A DNA stretch of 64,000 bases from Paenibacillus sp. 19GGS1-52 (lineage in GTDB: Bacteria > Bacillota > Bacilli > Paenibacillales > Paenibacillaceae), in assembly GCF_022369515.1 (NCBI RefSeq), contig NZ_CP059724.1, positions 1,116,001-1,180,000 of the forward strand. Reading direction: 5' to 3'. Below the pieces are notes generated by a model. It was given only the letters and a program-made list of their open reading frames with translations. It did not search any database and was not told the DNA's origin. A program made the translations under genes and the position numbers. Shown here one piece after another: positions 27,163 to 35,762 of this stretch; position 1 is the stretch's first letter; each line of letters starts with the position of its first letter.

Positions 27163-27354
27163 AATTAACATGAATTTCTGCTGCTAATTGGAGTCTTATC
27201 TCGCGTAAGAGACACATTAACATGAATTTCCGCCTCTAATTCGGTACTTGAAAGCTGATTACCTAAATCTAGAGCGAATTAACGGCATAATTTGCTGTTA
27301 ATTGCCTAAATGGGCCAGATTTCAGCGAATTAACGGCATGATTTGCCTTTAAAT
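27163..27354 (+). repeat. Four AATTAAC-type palindromic units
   Basis: Units at 27163-27189, 27216-27241, 27277-27303 and 27328-27354, spaced 51-61 bases. The third is a clean palindrome, AATTAACgGCA..TGCtGTTAATT; the fourth is similar, and the first two read (A)ATTAACATGAATTT. The region between xylA and xylB holds no gene. Confidence 0.75.
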
Positions 27355-27376
27355 TTATTCAACATCTCGAATCTCG

Positions 27377-27490
27377 GCAAGCTCCAAAAAAAATAAGCGA
27401 ATGCTTACGAAGTGATTTTTATGACGTAGTATTCCAAGTAGCTTAGCTCCATAAAAATTAAGTTGATGCTTACGAAGTAAGTTTTGTACG
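27377..27490 (+). repeat. Two diverged copies of the 66-bp trxB-type unit
   Basis: Both contain ATGCTTACGAAGT with flanking GCTCCA(T)AAAAA and TTTTTAT/GTTTTGT arms, as in the tandem array at 23.2 kb. The second copy abuts repeat copy E. Confidence 0.75.
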
Positions 27491-27588
27491 AATATAAGAA
27501 TTTATAGGTTTCACATGATAACTTATCCTTATATTTCTCGAAGAAACGGGTACCGTCCATAAAAGGACGGCGAAGCCATTTCTTCTTG
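27491..27588 (+). repeat. 98-bp structured intergenic repeat, copy E
   Basis: A near-consensus copy directly upstream of xylB. The inner stem CCGTCC/GGACGG is intact and the outer stem AAGAAACGG/CCATTTCTT has one mismatch. Confidence 0.9.
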
Positions 27589-27638
27589 GAAGCTATTCAA
27601 TGAAGATTATCCTAACAAAACTTTTTAGGAGGATTAAT

Positions 27639-29135
27639 ATGAAATATGTAATCGGTGTCGATCTGGGTACCAGTGCAGTGAAGACGGTTCTTGTAGACCC
27701 GCAGGGCAAGGTAGCTTTTGAGCATTCTGAGGCTTATCCACTTAGTAGACCCCAGCCAAACTGGAGTGAACAGAATCCTGAGGATTGGGTTAAAGGTACG
27801 ATTGTCAGCCTGCGTCGTCTAATCGAGACTTCAGGAGTGGACCCTTCACAGGTAGACGGTCTAAGCTTCTCGGGACAAATGCACGGACTGGTGCTGGTAG
27901 ATAAAGAGGGCAAGGTTCTACGCCCAGCGATTCTCTGGAATGATACTCGCACTACAGCACAATGCCGGAAAATTGAGCGCACGCTTGGACCGAAGCTGCT
28001 GGAGATTGCCAGAAACTCTGCGCTCGAAGGCTTCACACTGCCGAAGATTCTTTGGGTGCAGGAGAATGAGCCTGAAGTGTTGTCTCAGGCCGCTCTGTTC
28101 CTTCTGCCGAAGGATTATGTGCGTTACCGTTTAACCGGCGATTATGCGATGGATTATTCCGATGCTGCTGGCACGTTGTTGCTCGATGTTGGCTCCAAAG
28201 TATGGAGTGCTGAGATCGCTGAAGCCTTCTCATTGCCGCTTTCACTTTGTCCGAAACTGGTAGAGTCCTTTGATCTGACTGGCACGCTGCTGCCTGAGAT
28301 TGCTGAGGCATCCGGACTTCTGCCTTCGACGAAGGTTTTTGCCGGCGGTGCCGATAATGCTTGCGGCGCACTGGGTGCAGGTATTCTGGGTGAAGGCCGC
28401 ACCATGTGCAGTATTGGTACATCCGGTGTTGTGCTCTCCTACGAGACGAACAAGGATTTGGATTTAGAAGGGAAAGTCCATTTCTTTAATCACGGTGAGA
28501 AGGATGCCTATTACATTATGGGGGTTACACTTGCTGCAGGATATAGTCTTACCTGGTTTAAAGAAACCTTTGCTGCAGACAAAAGTTTTGATGAATTACT
28601 AAAAGGTGTAGATTCCATACCGGCAGGAAGTGGGGGTCTGCTCTTCACTCCTTATATTGTTGGGGAGCGTACTCCACATCCAGACCCGAATATCCGCGGA
28701 AGCTTCATCGGTATGGATTCCGGACATACGCTGTCCCATTTTACCCGTGCAGTCTTGGAGGGAATTACCTTTTCATTGCGTGAATCGATTGAAATCGTCC
28801 GGGTATCCGGCAAAGAAATCACTGAAATCGTTGCGATTGGTGGCGGGGCCAAGAATGAAGCTTGGCTGCAGATGCAGGCGGATGTTTTTAATGCTTCCAT
28901 CGTGAAGCTGGAGAGCGAGCAAGGCCCGGCGATGGGAGCGGCAATGCTGGCAGCTTATGGCAGTGGCTGGTTCGCCTCACTTGGCGAATGTGCGGAAGCT
29001 TTTATCCGTCCTGCCGAAGTATTTACACCGAATCCACAGCAGGTAGCCATTTATAACGGTTTATTCGATCTCTATCAGGAAGTGTACGGCCAGACCCGTG
29101 AACTGAACAACAAACTGGCAGCATACCGTCAATAG
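27639..29135 (+). CDS. xylB: Xylulokinase
   Basis: A 498-residue FGGY-family sugar kinase that phosphorylates D-xylulose to xylulose-5-phosphate. The first ATP-binding segment is IGVDLGTSAVKT; other markers are SGQMHGLVLVD, ILWNDTRTTAQC, GGADNACGALGAG and the C-terminal GGGAKNEAWLQMQADV. The ATG at 27639 follows TTAGGAGG; an upstream in-frame ATG at 27600 has no ribosome binding site. It completes the xylose pathway with xylA. No promoter is obvious in the repeat-rich gap. Confidence 0.96.
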   Translation: MKYVIGVDLGTSAVKTVLVDPQGKVAFEHSEAYPLSRPQPNWSEQNPEDWVKGTIVSLRRLIETSGVDPSQVDGLSFSGQMHGLVLVDKEGKVLRPAILWNDTRTTAQCRKIERTLGPKLLEIARNSALEGFTLPKILWVQENEPEVLSQAALFLLPKDYVRYRLTGDYAMDYSDAAGTLLLDVGSKVWSAEIAEAFSLPLSLCPKLVESFDLTGTLLPEIAEASGLLPSTKVFAGGADNACGALGAGILGEGRTMCSIGTSGVVLSYETNKDLDLEGKVHFFNHGEKDAYYIMGVTLAAGYSLTWFKETFAADKSFDELLKGVDSIPAGSGGLLFTPYIVGERTPHPDPNIRGSFIGMDSGHTLSHFTRAVLEGITFSLRESIEIVRVSGKEITEIVAIGGGAKNEAWLQMQADVFNASIVKLESEQGPAMGAAMLAAYGSGWFASLGECAEAFIRPAEVFTPNPQQVAIYNGLFDLYQEVYGQTRELNNKLAAYRQ

Positions 29136-29161
29136 AATGTTTGTTTCATCCCTCAATATGG

Positions 29162-29205
29162 AGAGCCTTTCGCTAATGGCGGAGGGCTCTGTTGCCGTTT
29201 TTATT
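29162..29205 (+). terminator. Terminator-like hairpin after xylB
   Basis: AGAGCC..CGC pairs with GCG..GGCTCT, followed after a few bases by GTTTTTATT. Confidence 0.6.
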
Positions 29206-29286
29206 GTTCTTATGTAAAGTAGGGGGTAATCTCTAGCCAGCAAATGCCTGTTTGAGAGATAGAGAAGGTTATGGGGGGGCTGAACT

Positions 29287-31074
29287 ATGTTCCAGCGGTT
29301 GGTCAAGCTGCTGAATGATATCAAAATACGCAATAAGCTGCTGTTGGCCTTTTTACTAGTTACAATGCTGCCGGTGCTGCTTGTGGGTGGTTATCTTACG
29401 ATCGAGATGAAGACAATGGCGTTTGAGAACGCGCTTGAACAGGCTTCAATTAACGTAGATCGGGTAAAAAAGAGAACAGAGGAAGTAGTAGACGTATCTC
29501 AGGATATTTCTTACCGCTTGAATAATGACGCTCGGCTGAAAAAATTGGCAATTCGTATCTATGAGAGTACCTATGATGTCGTGGAGGCCTATCAAGATTA
29601 TCCGGATTTTCGCGAGTATCTTAGATTATATAAAGAAATATCGAATATACGGCTATATACTGACAATACTACCCTGCTTAACAACTGGGAACTGCTCAAT
29701 CCCTCGACTGCTGTCAAGGAAAGCCAGTGGTATCAGAGAGCGCAGCGGTATGATAGTCTGGTGGGCTGGGAATATATTGAGGATGAGCGTGACCACCATA
29801 AATACCTAAGCCTTATCCGCAAGATTGAGCTGGAGGGCTCTAACAAAACAGGTGTGCTGATCATCAATGTGAATAGCAGTCAGCTGAATTCCATTCTGGG
29901 GCAAGAGTCCTTCGAAACGATGATTGTGGACGATAAGAATAATATTATTGCAGCTAACCGAAAGCAAAGGGCTGGCAAAACGCTGGCCGATATCTCTTTT
30001 GATACAAAGCTTATGGGTCAGGGCAGCGGCAGTTATGAAGCAGTAGTGGATGGTGAGGCTTCCAAAATAGTAATTGAGGAGCTAAAACCGCAGTCCAGCC
30101 GCAACGCGCTGCGGATTATCTCTGTTTTCTCTAACGAAAGTATTGTTAAGGAGCCGAATCGGATTATTAGGCTTGCTATTATGGTCATAGTCATAAGTGT
30201 TGTATTGGCCTTTTTATTAATATACAGCTTCTCCTCGTTGTTCTCACGCCGGATTCTGCATCTGAGCAAGCATATTAACCGGGTCGGTACAGGAGACTTT
30301 GATACCTCGCTCAAAATTGATGGTAATGATGAGATTGGTCTGCTGGCCCGCCAATTCAATGCCATGGTTCGCAGCATCAATGATTTGATGCTTGAGGTGC
30401 AGAATTCGAATGAACAGAACAGCCTGCTGGAGCAGAAACAGAATGATATTCGTTTTAAGATGCTGGCGAGCCAGATCAATCCACACTTTTTATTCAATGC
30501 GCTCGAATCTATTCGTATGGAAGCCCATATGAAGGGTCAGGTGGAAATTGCCCGAGTTGTGCGTCTGCTCGGCAAAATGATGCGTAGTAGTCTTGAGGTA
30601 GGCCGAAGCAAAACTCCACTGAAGCAGGAATTGGAAGTAGTCCGTTGTTATTTAGACATACAGCAATTCCGCTATGAGGAGCGGCTGAAATATCAGTTTA
30701 TCGTAGATCCTGCTACGGAGTCGCTCTATATACCGCCACTTATTGTTCAGCCTCTTGTTGAGAATGCCGTTATCCATGGACTGGATAACAAGATGGAAGG
30801 AGCGTTTGTAACTGTGGAGATACAACAGGCTGGAGACTATGCCTTGTTTACGATCACTGATAACGGGGTCGGAATGACTCCGGAAAGGCTGGATATGCTG
30901 CGCAACAGGCTGGATATTCAGGAGGAACGTGAAGGTGAACGGATTGGGCTGCGTAATGTGCATGACCGCTTAAAGCTATCATACGGTGAAGAATACGGTC
31001 TGACGATAGATAGTCGTCCTGATGAAGGAACGATTATTTCCTTCCGTATTCCAATGGAGGACTTAAGTCTATGA
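29287..31074 (+). CDS. YesM-type sensor histidine kinase
   Basis: A 595-residue membrane sensor kinase. TM1 is near residues 18-40, an extracellular dCache/CHASE-like region spans roughly 41-290, and TM2 lies near 295-320. HAMP and a His-kinase domain with phospho-acceptor His400 in QINPHFLFNALES follow, then an HATPase with ITDNGVGM and GIGLRNVHDRL-type motifs (here GERIGLRNVHDRL). This is the class that senses extracellular carbohydrates and controls ABC importers. It overlaps the response regulator by four bases (ATGA). The likely targets are the importer and GH95 genes about 2.7 kb downstream. Confidence 0.94.
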   Translation: MFQRLVKLLNDIKIRNKLLLAFLLVTMLPVLLVGGYLTIEMKTMAFENALEQASINVDRVKKRTEEVVDVSQDISYRLNNDARLKKLAIRIYESTYDVVEAYQDYPDFREYLRLYKEISNIRLYTDNTTLLNNWELLNPSTAVKESQWYQRAQRYDSLVGWEYIEDERDHHKYLSLIRKIELEGSNKTGVLIINVNSSQLNSILGQESFETMIVDDKNNIIAANRKQRAGKTLADISFDTKLMGQGSGSYEAVVDGEASKIVIEELKPQSSRNALRIISVFSNESIVKEPNRIIRLAIMVIVISVVLAFLLIYSFSSLFSRRILHLSKHINRVGTGDFDTSLKIDGNDEIGLLARQFNAMVRSINDLMLEVQNSNEQNSLLEQKQNDIRFKMLASQINPHFLFNALESIRMEAHMKGQVEIARVVRLLGKMMRSSLEVGRSKTPLKQELEVVRCYLDIQQFRYEERLKYQFIVDPATESLYIPPLIVQPLVENAVIHGLDNKMEGAFVTVEIQQAGDYALFTITDNGVGMTPERLDMLRNRLDIQEEREGERIGLRNVHDRLKLSYGEEYGLTIDSRPDEGTIISFRIPMEDLSL

Positions 31075-32621
31075 TAAAAGTATTGATCGTTGATGATGAG
31101 CCGAAGCTACGGGAGGGTCTGAGAACTCTTATACCCTGGGAGTCGCTCGGTTATACAGTGGTTGCTACGGCGGCTAACGGCTTGCAGGCACTAGAAAAAT
31201 ATCATACTTACTACCCGGAGCTTATAGTAGTAGATATTCGTATGCCTGGAATGGACGGGCTGGAGCTGATTGGTGAACTGCGGGAAGAAGGCTCTGGCAG
31301 TCATGTGCTTATTTTGAGCGGACATGCCGATTTCGAATATGCCAAACAGGCGATTGCCTATCGAATTGATGGATATTTACTAAAGCCGGTAGATGAAGAG
31401 GAAATGATAACCTATCTGGAGCAGCTGCGGGAAACGATTGACCAAGAGGATCGGTTTGCGCTCTGGAATCAGGCCGAACCCGCACGCAACAAGGAAACAC
31501 TGCTTCGTGCATTGCTGCAGCCGTCTGCAGGAGATGAGGGGAATAACGATCCCAGTAAGTATACAACTGCACTTGGACTTGGGCCTGGTAGCTATGAGGT
31601 AATCTTAATAGAGCTGATAGAACCCGCTAAAGCTAGCGAAGAGGACACGCAGAGAATTAGAACGACAATGGAACAGCATTTCTGTGGGAGTGAGGAACAG
31701 CTATTCTTTACACTGCCGCCGTTTATGGGGTTGCTGCTGAAGGAACCTCTACAAGATAACAACAGCAGGGATAAGTTGTATAAGGAACTCTCAGCAATGA
31801 TTCACGAGAACGAATATGACTTCATAGCAGCGGCAGGAGGATCTGTACTCCGTCCAGAAGAGGCTGCAAGTTCATTGATGATTGCCCGCGAACTGTTGCG
31901 TAAAGCATTCTTTTTTCAGAAGGGGATCATCCTTAGCACGGATGTTTCAGGAATGCTGCTCACGGGTGCAATAAAGACAAACGTGGAGGAGGGACAGGAC
32001 GCGGAGAGTCTGCTGCTGCTCGCGGTCGAGACTGGAAGCCGTTCAGCAATTGGGCCTTTAGTGCAAGAAATTTGCACGGAGCTAGTGACGCTTGGCCGAG
32101 AAGAGCTGCTAATTAAAGAGACATTTGTACGAATACTTAGTACTGTATTAGCCCGGCTGGAACCCTCCTATCCAGAAATCCGCGCTTACGCGGCAGAGCA
32201 TTCGCCTCCGATTGGAGAGCTTTACCAGAGCTTATATCTGAGTGATCTGCAGACGCAGTCCGTGTCCTTTCTGGAGGAGATCGCCGGGCAGATGACCAGT
32301 GGAGGGCGGGGTAATGAAGTCAAGAAGATAACTGAGCTGATTCACCGCCGTTACAACGAGAACCTGAAGCTGGAAACTTTGTCCGAGTTGTTTAACTATA
32401 ACAGCGCTTATCTGGGTAAAATGTTCAAGAACACAACGGGTGAATATTTTAATACGTATGTGGATAAAGTGCGGATCGAGAAAGCCAAGCAGTTTCTGGC
32501 GCAAGGCATGAAAGTATATGAGGTAGCTGAAAAGGTTGGCTACATGAACCCGGATTATTTTAACGCCAAGTTTCGCAAATATGAGGGTGTTTCTCCGACC
32601 TCCTTCCGCAAAAACACCTAA
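31071..32621 (+). CDS. YesN-type response regulator, AraC family
   Basis: A 516-residue regulator. The receiver domain has acidic pocket DDE (residues 8-10) and phospho-acceptor Asp55 in VVDIRMPGMDG. A long linker region of unknown role follows. The C-terminal AraC/XylS DNA-binding domain (about 420-516) contains LETLSELFNYNSAYLGKMFK and the second helix-turn-helix VAEKVGYMNPDYFNAKFRKYEGVSPTSFR (abbreviated VGYMNPDYFNAKFRKYEGVSP). It is translationally coupled to the kinase and probably activates the neighbouring carbohydrate-uptake operon. Confidence 0.95.
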   Translation: MIKVLIVDDEPKLREGLRTLIPWESLGYTVVATAANGLQALEKYHTYYPELIVVDIRMPGMDGLELIGELREEGSGSHVLILSGHADFEYAKQAIAYRIDGYLLKPVDEEEMITYLEQLRETIDQEDRFALWNQAEPARNKETLLRALLQPSAGDEGNNDPSKYTTALGLGPGSYEVILIELIEPAKASEEDTQRIRTTMEQHFCGSEEQLFFTLPPFMGLLLKEPLQDNNSRDKLYKELSAMIHENEYDFIAAAGGSVLRPEEAASSLMIARELLRKAFFFQKGIILSTDVSGMLLTGAIKTNVEEGQDAESLLLLAVETGSRSAIGPLVQEICTELVTLGREELLIKETFVRILSTVLARLEPSYPEIRAYAAEHSPPIGELYQSLYLSDLQTQSVSFLEEIAGQMTSGGRGNEVKKITELIHRRYNENLKLETLSELFNYNSAYLGKMFKNTTGEYFNTYVDKVRIEKAKQFLAQGMKVYEVAEKVGYMNPDYFNAKFRKYEGVSPTSFRKNT

Positions 32622-32662
32622 TCTGTAAGCCAATTGCTGCACAAACTCCAACTAATGTTAAC

Positions 32663-32703
32663 AATGACGTGCAAACTGGCAACAGTTAACGCGTCATTTT
32701 TTT
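32663..32703. terminator. Terminator between convergent genes
   Basis: AATGACG pairs with CGTCATT around a roughly 22-base interior that can itself pair (GTTA..); seven T residues follow on the plus strand. It overlaps the end of the creatininase-like gene. Confidence 0.65.
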
Positions 32704-33464
32704 AATTCTACTTTTCGACGATAGCCCTCTTCCAAATATTCCTTTAATCCCTCACATTGTTTATGAATTAAAGTCATCCATAATGTTTCCCCCTTTTTAG
32801 CCAGTTCCTCAGAGGTGTATTGACCTTTCGTGTAATGTCCCCAATTTCCGTCTTTGGTGAGTTTATCCCAACCTATGTAATCGGCAAATCCCTTCAGTTC
32901 TTCCGGTATTTCCGAACCCATAGTCTCTAATTTTACAAGTTCAGGGCAAAGCCACATCGCTGTACATACTCCAGTTAAACCACCGTGCATATCATTTCGT
33001 CCGGTTAACCCGGCAGCCTTTACAGCTACCTCCCAGGCATCTGTTTGATATCCTGGAAAGATAACAATGATATCAGGGTACTTGTAGTTCATCTGTTTGA
33101 TAAATGCGTTAAACCAATAGGCTCCACCATGGCCTGAGCATAGAAGGAATTTCTTGAAACCTTGTCTGTGGAGGTTAACTATAATTTCTTCCAAAAAAGC
33201 AGTTAGTATATTCGGACTGACCGTAACCGTACCTTTAAACCCGGCATGTTCTTCTGAAGTATTAAAGGGGAGTACAGGTAGAACATAAGCATTTATTGCT
33301 TTACCATATTCGTTCGCATACAGTTCTGCAATTAATGAATCGATATGCATAGGTAAATAGGGTCCGAATTGCTCCGTAGCCCCCACTGATATTACCGCCG
33401 TATCAATGTTGCTTTCTGCTAATTCTGCGGTTGTGTTTCTATAATCCAACATATCTGTCACCAT
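32694..33464 (-). CDS. Creatininase-family amidohydrolase
   Basis: A 256-residue protein of the creatininase (creatinine amidohydrolase) fold. Metal-site motifs are recognisable: SVGATEQFGPYLPMHID, LCSGHGGAYWFN and the later NDMHGGLTGVCTAMW. Family members hydrolyse cyclic amides or formamides (creatinine, mycofactocin precursor, FAPy), so the substrate here cannot be assigned. GAGGA lies just two bases before the first ATG (33464) and 12 before a second in-frame ATG (33452), so the start is uncertain. It is on the opposite strand to both neighbours and is probably an independent gene. Confidence 0.85.
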   Translation of the reverse strand: MVTDMLDYRNTTAELAESNIDTAVISVGATEQFGPYLPMHIDSLIAELYANEYGKAINAYVLPVLPFNTSEEHAGFKGTVTVSPNILTAFLEEIIVNLHRQGFKKFLLCSGHGGAYWFNAFIKQMNYKYPDIIVIFPGYQTDAWEVAVKAAGLTGRNDMHGGLTGVCTAMWLCPELVKLETMGSEIPEELKGFADYIGWDKLTKDGNWGHYTKGQYTSEELAKKGETLWMTLIHKQCEGLKEYLEEGYRRKVELKK

Positions 33465-33660
33465 TCCTCATTTGTAATTATTTACCTATCTTATAATACT
33501 ACATAAAATCATGTTCACAAGATGCGCTGAGAAAAAAGTCATCTTATTATGTAGTGAATGATTTATGCAGTTAAATAAACACCTGCTTAAGTGAAAGGGT
33601 TGACCTTCAGGGGTCTTTTCAACAAATTGCATCATTCATCTCGCACGAAAATCTCTAATT

Positions 33661-33707
33661 TTCACCTGATTTTAGGTCGAATTTATAGGGTACTGCAATC
33701 GCTTACA
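33661..33707 (+). promoter_or_regulatory. Promoter with overlapping cre for the ABC/GH95 operon
   Basis: TTCACC (33661-33666), a 17-base spacer and TATAGG (33684-33689) form a weak SigA-like promoter. TGCAATCGCTTACA (33694-33707), reverse complement TGTAAGCGATTGCA, matches cre with one mismatch and covers the expected transcription start. The weak -35/-10 fits an activator-dependent promoter. Confidence 0.5.
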
Positions 33708-33744
33708 GCCCATTAAAATATAGACATAGAGAGGAGGGGGCTTC

Positions 33745-34725
33745 ATGAAAGCGGCAACAACCTTACAAGATATCCAGCCTGCTAACGACAAGCTAAATAA
33801 AAAGCCTGCTTCAGGGGGACGGTTTTGGAAAACCTTTAAAAATCAGAAATATTTGTACATGATGTCATTACCCTTCATTGTTTGGGTGTTCGTATTCAGT
33901 TACCTCCCGCTTTGGGGATGGACGATGGCTTTTCAGCAGTACAAGCCCGCAAAAGGATTCTTCGAACAGAAATGGGTTGGCTTAGAGCACTTCAAGACTC
34001 TTTTTGCAGACGATCAATTTCTCTTGGCGCTACGCAACACGCTAGCAATGAGCGGAATGGGCCTGGTGGCAGGCTTCATATTTCCGATAACGTTTGCAAT
34101 TTTATTGAATGAGGTTCGCTTAAACTTTTTCAAACGTTTTGCACAGACGATTTCGTATCTGCCTCACTTTGTATCATGGGTTGTCGCTGCGGGCATTGTA
34201 ACCAAAATGCTATCCGGCGAAAACGGTCTTGTAAACGATCTCTTAATGGGTGTCGGCTTTATTCACACACCTATCCAGTTCATGGCTCAGGGCCATCTAT
34301 TCTGGGGAATTGTTACCTTTTCGGATGTTTGGAAAGAAACTGGATGGAACGCGATTATCTACCTTGCGGCCATTGCGGGAATTGGACCTGAACTTTACGA
34401 AGCAGCCCGTGTAGACGGTGCTAGTCGGTTGCGCCAAGTATGGCATATTACGATTCCGGGTATTCGCCCAACGATTACCGTTCTGCTGATCATGTCGATT
34501 GGGAATTTGCTTAATATCGGCTTTGAGAAGCAATTCCTGTTAGGAAATAACCTCGTTACCGACTATTCGCAGGTGCTTGATCTGTACTCTTTGAAATACG
34601 GACTAGGCATGGCGAGATATTCATACGGTACCGCGATCAATATATTTAACTCAGTGATTAGTGTAATCCTCTTGTTCACCATCAATGGAATATTCAAACG
34701 TACTACTAAAGAAAGTCTTCTGTAG
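33745..34725 (+). CDS. Carbohydrate ABC transporter permease (LplB-like)
   Basis: A 326-residue inner-membrane permease with six hydrophobic segments and the coupling EAA motif EAARVDGASRLRQVWHITIPGI. N-terminal FKNQKYLYMMSLPFIVWVFVFSYLPLWGW (abbreviated FVFSYLPLWGW) is characteristic of the LplB subfamily, which works with YtcP-type permeases and large LipO-like binding proteins on oligosaccharides. The start ATG follows GAGGAGGGG. First gene of the operon; no ATPase gene is present, as usual for this class, which shares an MsmX-type ATPase. Confidence 0.94.
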   Translation: MKAATTLQDIQPANDKLNKKPASGGRFWKTFKNQKYLYMMSLPFIVWVFVFSYLPLWGWTMAFQQYKPAKGFFEQKWVGLEHFKTLFADDQFLLALRNTLAMSGMGLVAGFIFPITFAILLNEVRLNFFKRFAQTISYLPHFVSWVVAAGIVTKMLSGENGLVNDLLMGVGFIHTPIQFMAQGHLFWGIVTFSDVWKETGWNAIIYLAAIAGIGPELYEAARVDGASRLRQVWHITIPGIRPTITVLLIMSIGNLLNIGFEKQFLLGNNLVTDYSQVLDLYSLKYGLGMARYSYGTAINIFNSVISVILLFTINGIFKRTTKESLL

Positions 34726-34741
34726 AAAGGGGGGCATCATT

Positions 34742-35650
34742 TTGGGAAGTTCTACATTTGCTAATCGGAAATCTTGGTCTGACCGAATATTTGATATTAT
34801 CATTTATGTTGTTGTGACCTTCGTTGTCATAGTTACCTTATATCCGTTTTTGAATGTACTCGCTATATCACTGAACGATTCGATCGACAGTGTGCGTGGT
34901 GGAATCACTATTTTCCCACGGGAGTTTACAATTGATAACTATATCAAAATATTTTCCTTTACCGGCCTGCTTACCGGTCTGAAGATATCGGCCTTACGTA
35001 CGGTTATCGGAACGTTTCTCGGATTATTGACGGCCTCGATGCTGGCGTTTACGATCGCCCGTGTAGATTTCCAAGGTCGCAAATTCGTCTCTACATTTCT
35101 TGCTCTAACCATGTATGTATCGGGTGGATTAATTCCAACCTACATGCTGATGCGTGATTTGCATCTGATGAATACCTTCGCAGTCTATATTCTACCTGGT
35201 GCAGTCAGTGCCTTTAATGTATTCGTTATCCGTTCCTTTATCGATGGTATACCTTATGCGCTTCAGGAATCGGCTACACTGGATGGAGCTAATGACTTTA
35301 CGATCTACTGGCGTATCATTCTGCCACTAGCCAAACCAGCGCTGGCAACTATTGCCTTGTTCTTGGCTGTGGGACAATGGAATGCTTGGTTCGATACTTA
35401 TCTCTATAATGGCTCCAATGAAGCCTTAACTACCTTGCAATTCGAGCTGATGAAGGTGTTGCAGAGCACGACGGCAGGAAGTGGCGGAGACTACCGCTCC
35501 AATATTGTCAGTCAGGCTACCAATCAGGTCTCACCTGAATCTATCAAGATGGCAATTACCATTGTCGTTACAGTACCTATTCTGCTAGTATATCCCTTCT
35601 TGCAAAATTATTTTGTGAAGGGCATGACGCTTGGAGCCGTAAAAAGCTAG
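34742..35650 (+). CDS. Carbohydrate ABC transporter permease (YtcP-like)
   Basis: A 302-residue second permease of the importer with about six membrane segments and the EAA-type loop ESATLDGANDFTIYWRIILPL. C-terminal YPFLQNYFVKGMTLGAVKS is typical of the YtcP group. The TTG at 34742, preceded by AAAGGGGGG, is chosen because the frame upstream overlaps the first permease gene without a ribosome binding site. It forms a heterodimer with the upstream LplB-like subunit. Confidence 0.93.
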   Translation: MGSSTFANRKSWSDRIFDIIIYVVVTFVVIVTLYPFLNVLAISLNDSIDSVRGGITIFPREFTIDNYIKIFSFTGLLTGLKISALRTVIGTFLGLLTASMLAFTIARVDFQGRKFVSTFLALTMYVSGGLIPTYMLMRDLHLMNTFAVYILPGAVSAFNVFVIRSFIDGIPYALQESATLDGANDFTIYWRIILPLAKPALATIALFLAVGQWNAWFDTYLYNGSNEALTTLQFELMKVLQSTTAGSGGDYRSNIVSQATNQVSPESIKMAITIVVTVPILLVYPFLQNYFVKGMTLGAVKS

Positions 35651-35661
35651 TATTACAACCT

Positions 35662-35696
35662 AGGTATTCCGTAGCAGAACTGCTACGGAAATACCT
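35662..35696 (+). other. Intra-operon mRNA hairpin
   Basis: AGGTATT, CCGTAGCAG and their complements form a long stem with an AA loop between permease and binding-protein genes. There is no T-tract, so it is likelier to stabilise or process mRNA than to terminate, which would raise binding-protein levels. Confidence 0.6.
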
Positions 35697-35762
35697 GAAC
35701 ATTTGGTATCTACAGGGGTTACTCCTGTTATACAATAGATAAATGAATCAAGGAGGGTTTAC

